55,345 nucleotides of DNA, from assembly GCA_036654235.1 (NCBI GenBank), contig JAVVSK010000011.1:1-55345 (forward strand), read 5' to 3'. The translations under genes and the position numbers were made by a program. The notes below the pieces were generated by a model. It did not search any database and was not told the DNA's origin. It saw only the letters and a program-made list of their open reading frames with translations. This DNA comes from JAVVSK01 sp036654235 (lineage in GTDB: Bacteria; Bacillota; Clostridia; Christensenellales; CAG-138). Positions 53,665 to 55,345 of this stretch are shown piece by piece (within the stretch, counting starts at the first letter, position 1; each line of letters starts with the position of its first letter).

Positions 53665-54093
53665 TTACTTGGTAACAGTACCTCCCGGGATGCTCACGGG
53701 CCAAATTCCAGAACCGGAAGAAACCCAATCAAACCCATACCAGAATTGAGTCTTGTAGGGATTCGGGATAATGGAATCTGTGAAGGTGTGGCTTCTGCTT
53801 AGAATACGGCTATCAGTAGGACCATTGCCGTATGCGGTGTAAAGTCTTCCAGTGTCTTTGCTGATATTGCCCAGAAGATCAAATCTCTGGTAGCGGATGT
53901 ATCCGCGAGCTGCATGATTTCCGTCCTCTAGATACGAAGGCTGGCACTGCACATACCCATAGTAGTAGAGAGACATATCATCGTGGTCGTTCGTAGCATA
54001 ATTCGGAGAGGAAGCTGCGAATGCAGTCGTTGCTCCAATCAGCAGAACTACAACAAAAATATATGACAGAACAGTTATGACATATTTTCTCAT
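53665..54093 (-). CDS. Small secreted protein of unknown function
   Basis: The 142-aa protein has a classical signal peptide (MRKYVITVLSYIFVVVLL, then a likely cut after TTAFA near residue 26). The mature part of about 116 residues is rich in Tyr, Ser, Asp and Gly, with SLYYYGYVQCQPSYLEDGN and GFDWVSSGSGIWPVSIPGG. It has one Cys and no lipobox or membrane helix. AAGGTAGTTACC precedes the ATG at close range. It lies upstream of the FtsX-like ABC operon on the same strand. The arrangement recalls Sec-exported bacteriocin-type proteins with an immunity transporter, but the sequence does not match a family that I know. Confidence 0.55.
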   Translation of the reverse strand: MRKYVITVLSYIFVVVLLIGATTAFAASSPNYATNDHDDMSLYYYGYVQCQPSYLEDGNHAARGYIRYQRFDLLGNISKDTGRLYTAYGNGPTDSRILSRSHTFTDSIIPNPYKTQFWYGFDWVSSGSGIWPVSIPGGTVTK

Positions 54094-54228
54094 GGTAACT
54101 ACCTTCTAAAAAGCGTTTGTATGCATCGGGGTTCAAAAATTCTAAGTCATGTGTTGTAATATACGAATTAATAGTTCAGAATCCGGTTCGGGATAGCGGA
54201 TATTTTGCATGGACTGAAAAAATGCTTT

Positions 54229-54275
54229 CAAAAAAGCGCATAAGCCGCTCGTGTTTGCAACGGCTTATGCGCTTT
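54229..54275 (-). terminator. Very strong 15-bp hairpin
   Basis: A perfect 15-bp stem (54233-54247 with 54261-54275, AAAGCGCATAAGCCG/CGGCTTATGCGCTTT, 13-nt loop) runs on the minus strand into TTTTTTGAAAGC. It has terminator form leftward, but no minus-strand gene precedes it in the 54276-54570 stretch, which otherwise shows only A+T-rich sequence. It sits between the secreted-protein gene and the recombinase remnant. Confidence 0.6.
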
Positions 54276-54570
54276 GTGAATAGAAAATCAAACGCCTTCT
54301 TCCATTAGTTAAAAACTGATCTGGAAGCTCGAGCGATAAGCCAAATTTATGCAGAAAAATATAAATCAGACTCATAACATTACCCACCAACTATAACAAA
54401 ATGTGCAAACCACTTCATAAAGAAATAACTTGCACATCAAAAATACATATCCGCTTTTGCACAGGCAGATTTGTGGTCATTTGATCGCAAGCCATCTATC
54501 TACCATATATATAATACCATATGGGCAAAGATTTGTCAATTCTAATTTGTCGAAAATTTATGTGATTTTT

Positions 54571-54883
54571 TGCAGAGAATCCCCTTGACAAATCTCGTCT
54601 CAGAAAATGATGCTGGAAAAGTACTGCTTTGAGCAAGGCTATCCAATTTACAGCGTGTATGCTGACTATGGTTTTTCAGGATTGAACTTCAATAGGCCAG
54701 AGTTTAACCGATCGCTTGAGAACATTGATAGTGGAAAAGTGAATTTGGTGATTAGCAAGGATTTAAGCCGTTTCGGGCGCGACTACATTCAGATCGGCTA
54801 CTACACGGATGTGTATTTCAGTCGGAAAGGAGTGCGATATATCGCAGTTAACGAGCCGGGATGACAATGATATCGCACCGTTC
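54571..54883 (+). mobile_element. Large serine recombinase remnant
   Basis: A frame from about 54571, with an ATG at 54607, reads MMLEKYCFEQGYPIYSVYA and YGFSGLNFNRPEF, then ISKDLSRFGRDYIQIGYYT and KGVRYIAVNE, the N-terminal catalytic-domain half of resolvase/invertase-type large serine recombinases. The frame stops at 54864. In the next frame DDNDIAPF follows, the text that normally comes soon after in this family. The catalytic Ser segment at the N-terminus and the whole DNA-binding part are missing. The remnant ends abruptly where an RHS-type frame begins. Confidence 0.75.
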
Positions 54884-55345
54884 AATTATAGATATAATAC
54901 AACAGGGTGGAAAGATCAACTATCGAGCTATGACGGTAAGAGCTTTTCATATGATGGTAATGGAAATCCGACACAATACAAAGATAAGTATTATATGGAG
55001 TGGTCGGGAAGAGAACTAAAAGGCGTTATGAGCAAGTTGACGTCTTCGTTGGTTGCGCTGTACAGCTACGACGATGCGGGGTTGCGCACGTCGAAAGCCT
55101 TTACGGGTAAGTTCAAAACTACTTATACCAATGGTCGCTTGACTACGCAAAGAAGTCCATCGGGGCAGCTCTGTTTCAGCTATGACGCGAGCGGGAATCT
55201 TGTTGCCGTGTATCATGGCGCTACGATGTATTATTACATGCGGAATGCGCAAAACGACATTACGGGGCTTGTTGACAGTAACGGCAACGTAGTTGTAAGA
55301 TATACCTACGACAGTTGGGGAAATCCATTAGGCATACATGGCGCT
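54884..55345 (+). CDS. RHS/YD-repeat protein, partial
   Basis: An open frame runs to the window edge with no stop. It holds typical YD-repeat text: YNTTGWKDQLSSYDGKSF, SYDGNGNPTQYKD, YSYDDAGLRTSKA, FSYDASGNLVAVYH and YTYDSWGNPLGIHG. These repeats build the cocoon-like shell of RHS/WapA polymorphic toxins, and a variable toxin tip would lie beyond the window. The 5' part is missing: the frame joins the serine-recombinase remnant at about 54884. It could be an orphan RHS C-terminal end rather than a working gene. Confidence 0.8.

Overview
The window looks like part of the chromosome of an uncultured, anaerobic, low-to-mid G+C Bacillota (class Clostridia). The basis is strong GGAGG ribosome-binding sites, gram-positive cell-envelope genes (VanW, Lgt, lipoproteins, a class B penicillin-binding protein), SpoIIE/STAS partner-switching genes, a fused phosphoglycerate kinase-triosephosphate isomerase, an ADP-forming acyl-CoA synthetase and molybdenum hydroxylases. 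No tRNA, rRNA or CRISPR array was seen.

Layout. (1) 1-7.3 kb is visibly more G+C-rich than the middle and has many broken genes. A minus-strand operon encodes zinc-ribbon proteins, a Tubby/LURP-one-like protein (frameshifted), a DUF4870 membrane protein and two lipoproteins. It is flanked by ArsR, LuxR and XRE regulator remnants and transposase/recombinase scraps. (2) 7.6-15.0 kb is a tightly overlapping six-gene operon holding two complete molybdenum-hydroxylase sets in the order Mo-FAD-FeS-FAD-FeS-Mo. (3) 15.1-34.8 kb is mostly housekeeping: mnmG, an acyl-CoA synthetase, rmuC, an ECF S component, a polysaccharide deacetylase, an ABC exporter, a lipoprotein PBP, pgk-tpi, tmcAL, pheST and three small genes. 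(4) 35.2-43.7 kb is the most unusual block. It contains an ATPase-fold-like protein, a STAS anti-anti-sigma-type protein, a glutamate-cysteine-ligase-like enzyme, a Cache-HAMP-SpoIIE phosphatase-HATPase protein, an amino-acid permease fused to several binding-protein modules, and an amino-acid ABC ATPase carrying an RsbW-like C-terminal domain. (5) 44.4-49.8 kb has lgt-pncB facing an aminotransferase-vanW pair. (6) 49.9-55.3 kb is again accessory: IS1634 and ABC-exporter fragments, a two-permease FtsX-like ABC operon with a secreted protein upstream, a serine-recombinase remnant, and an RHS-repeat gene running off the end.

The main candidate for an undescribed system is block 4. Its proteins read as an amino-acid sensor/phosphatase, a STAS switch protein and ATPase-fold partners, one of which is covalently part of the transporter's own motor subunit. 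I infer a partner switch that may act directly on amino-acid uptake or on the linked ligase rather than on a sigma factor. All assignments come from reading motifs; no database search was run.
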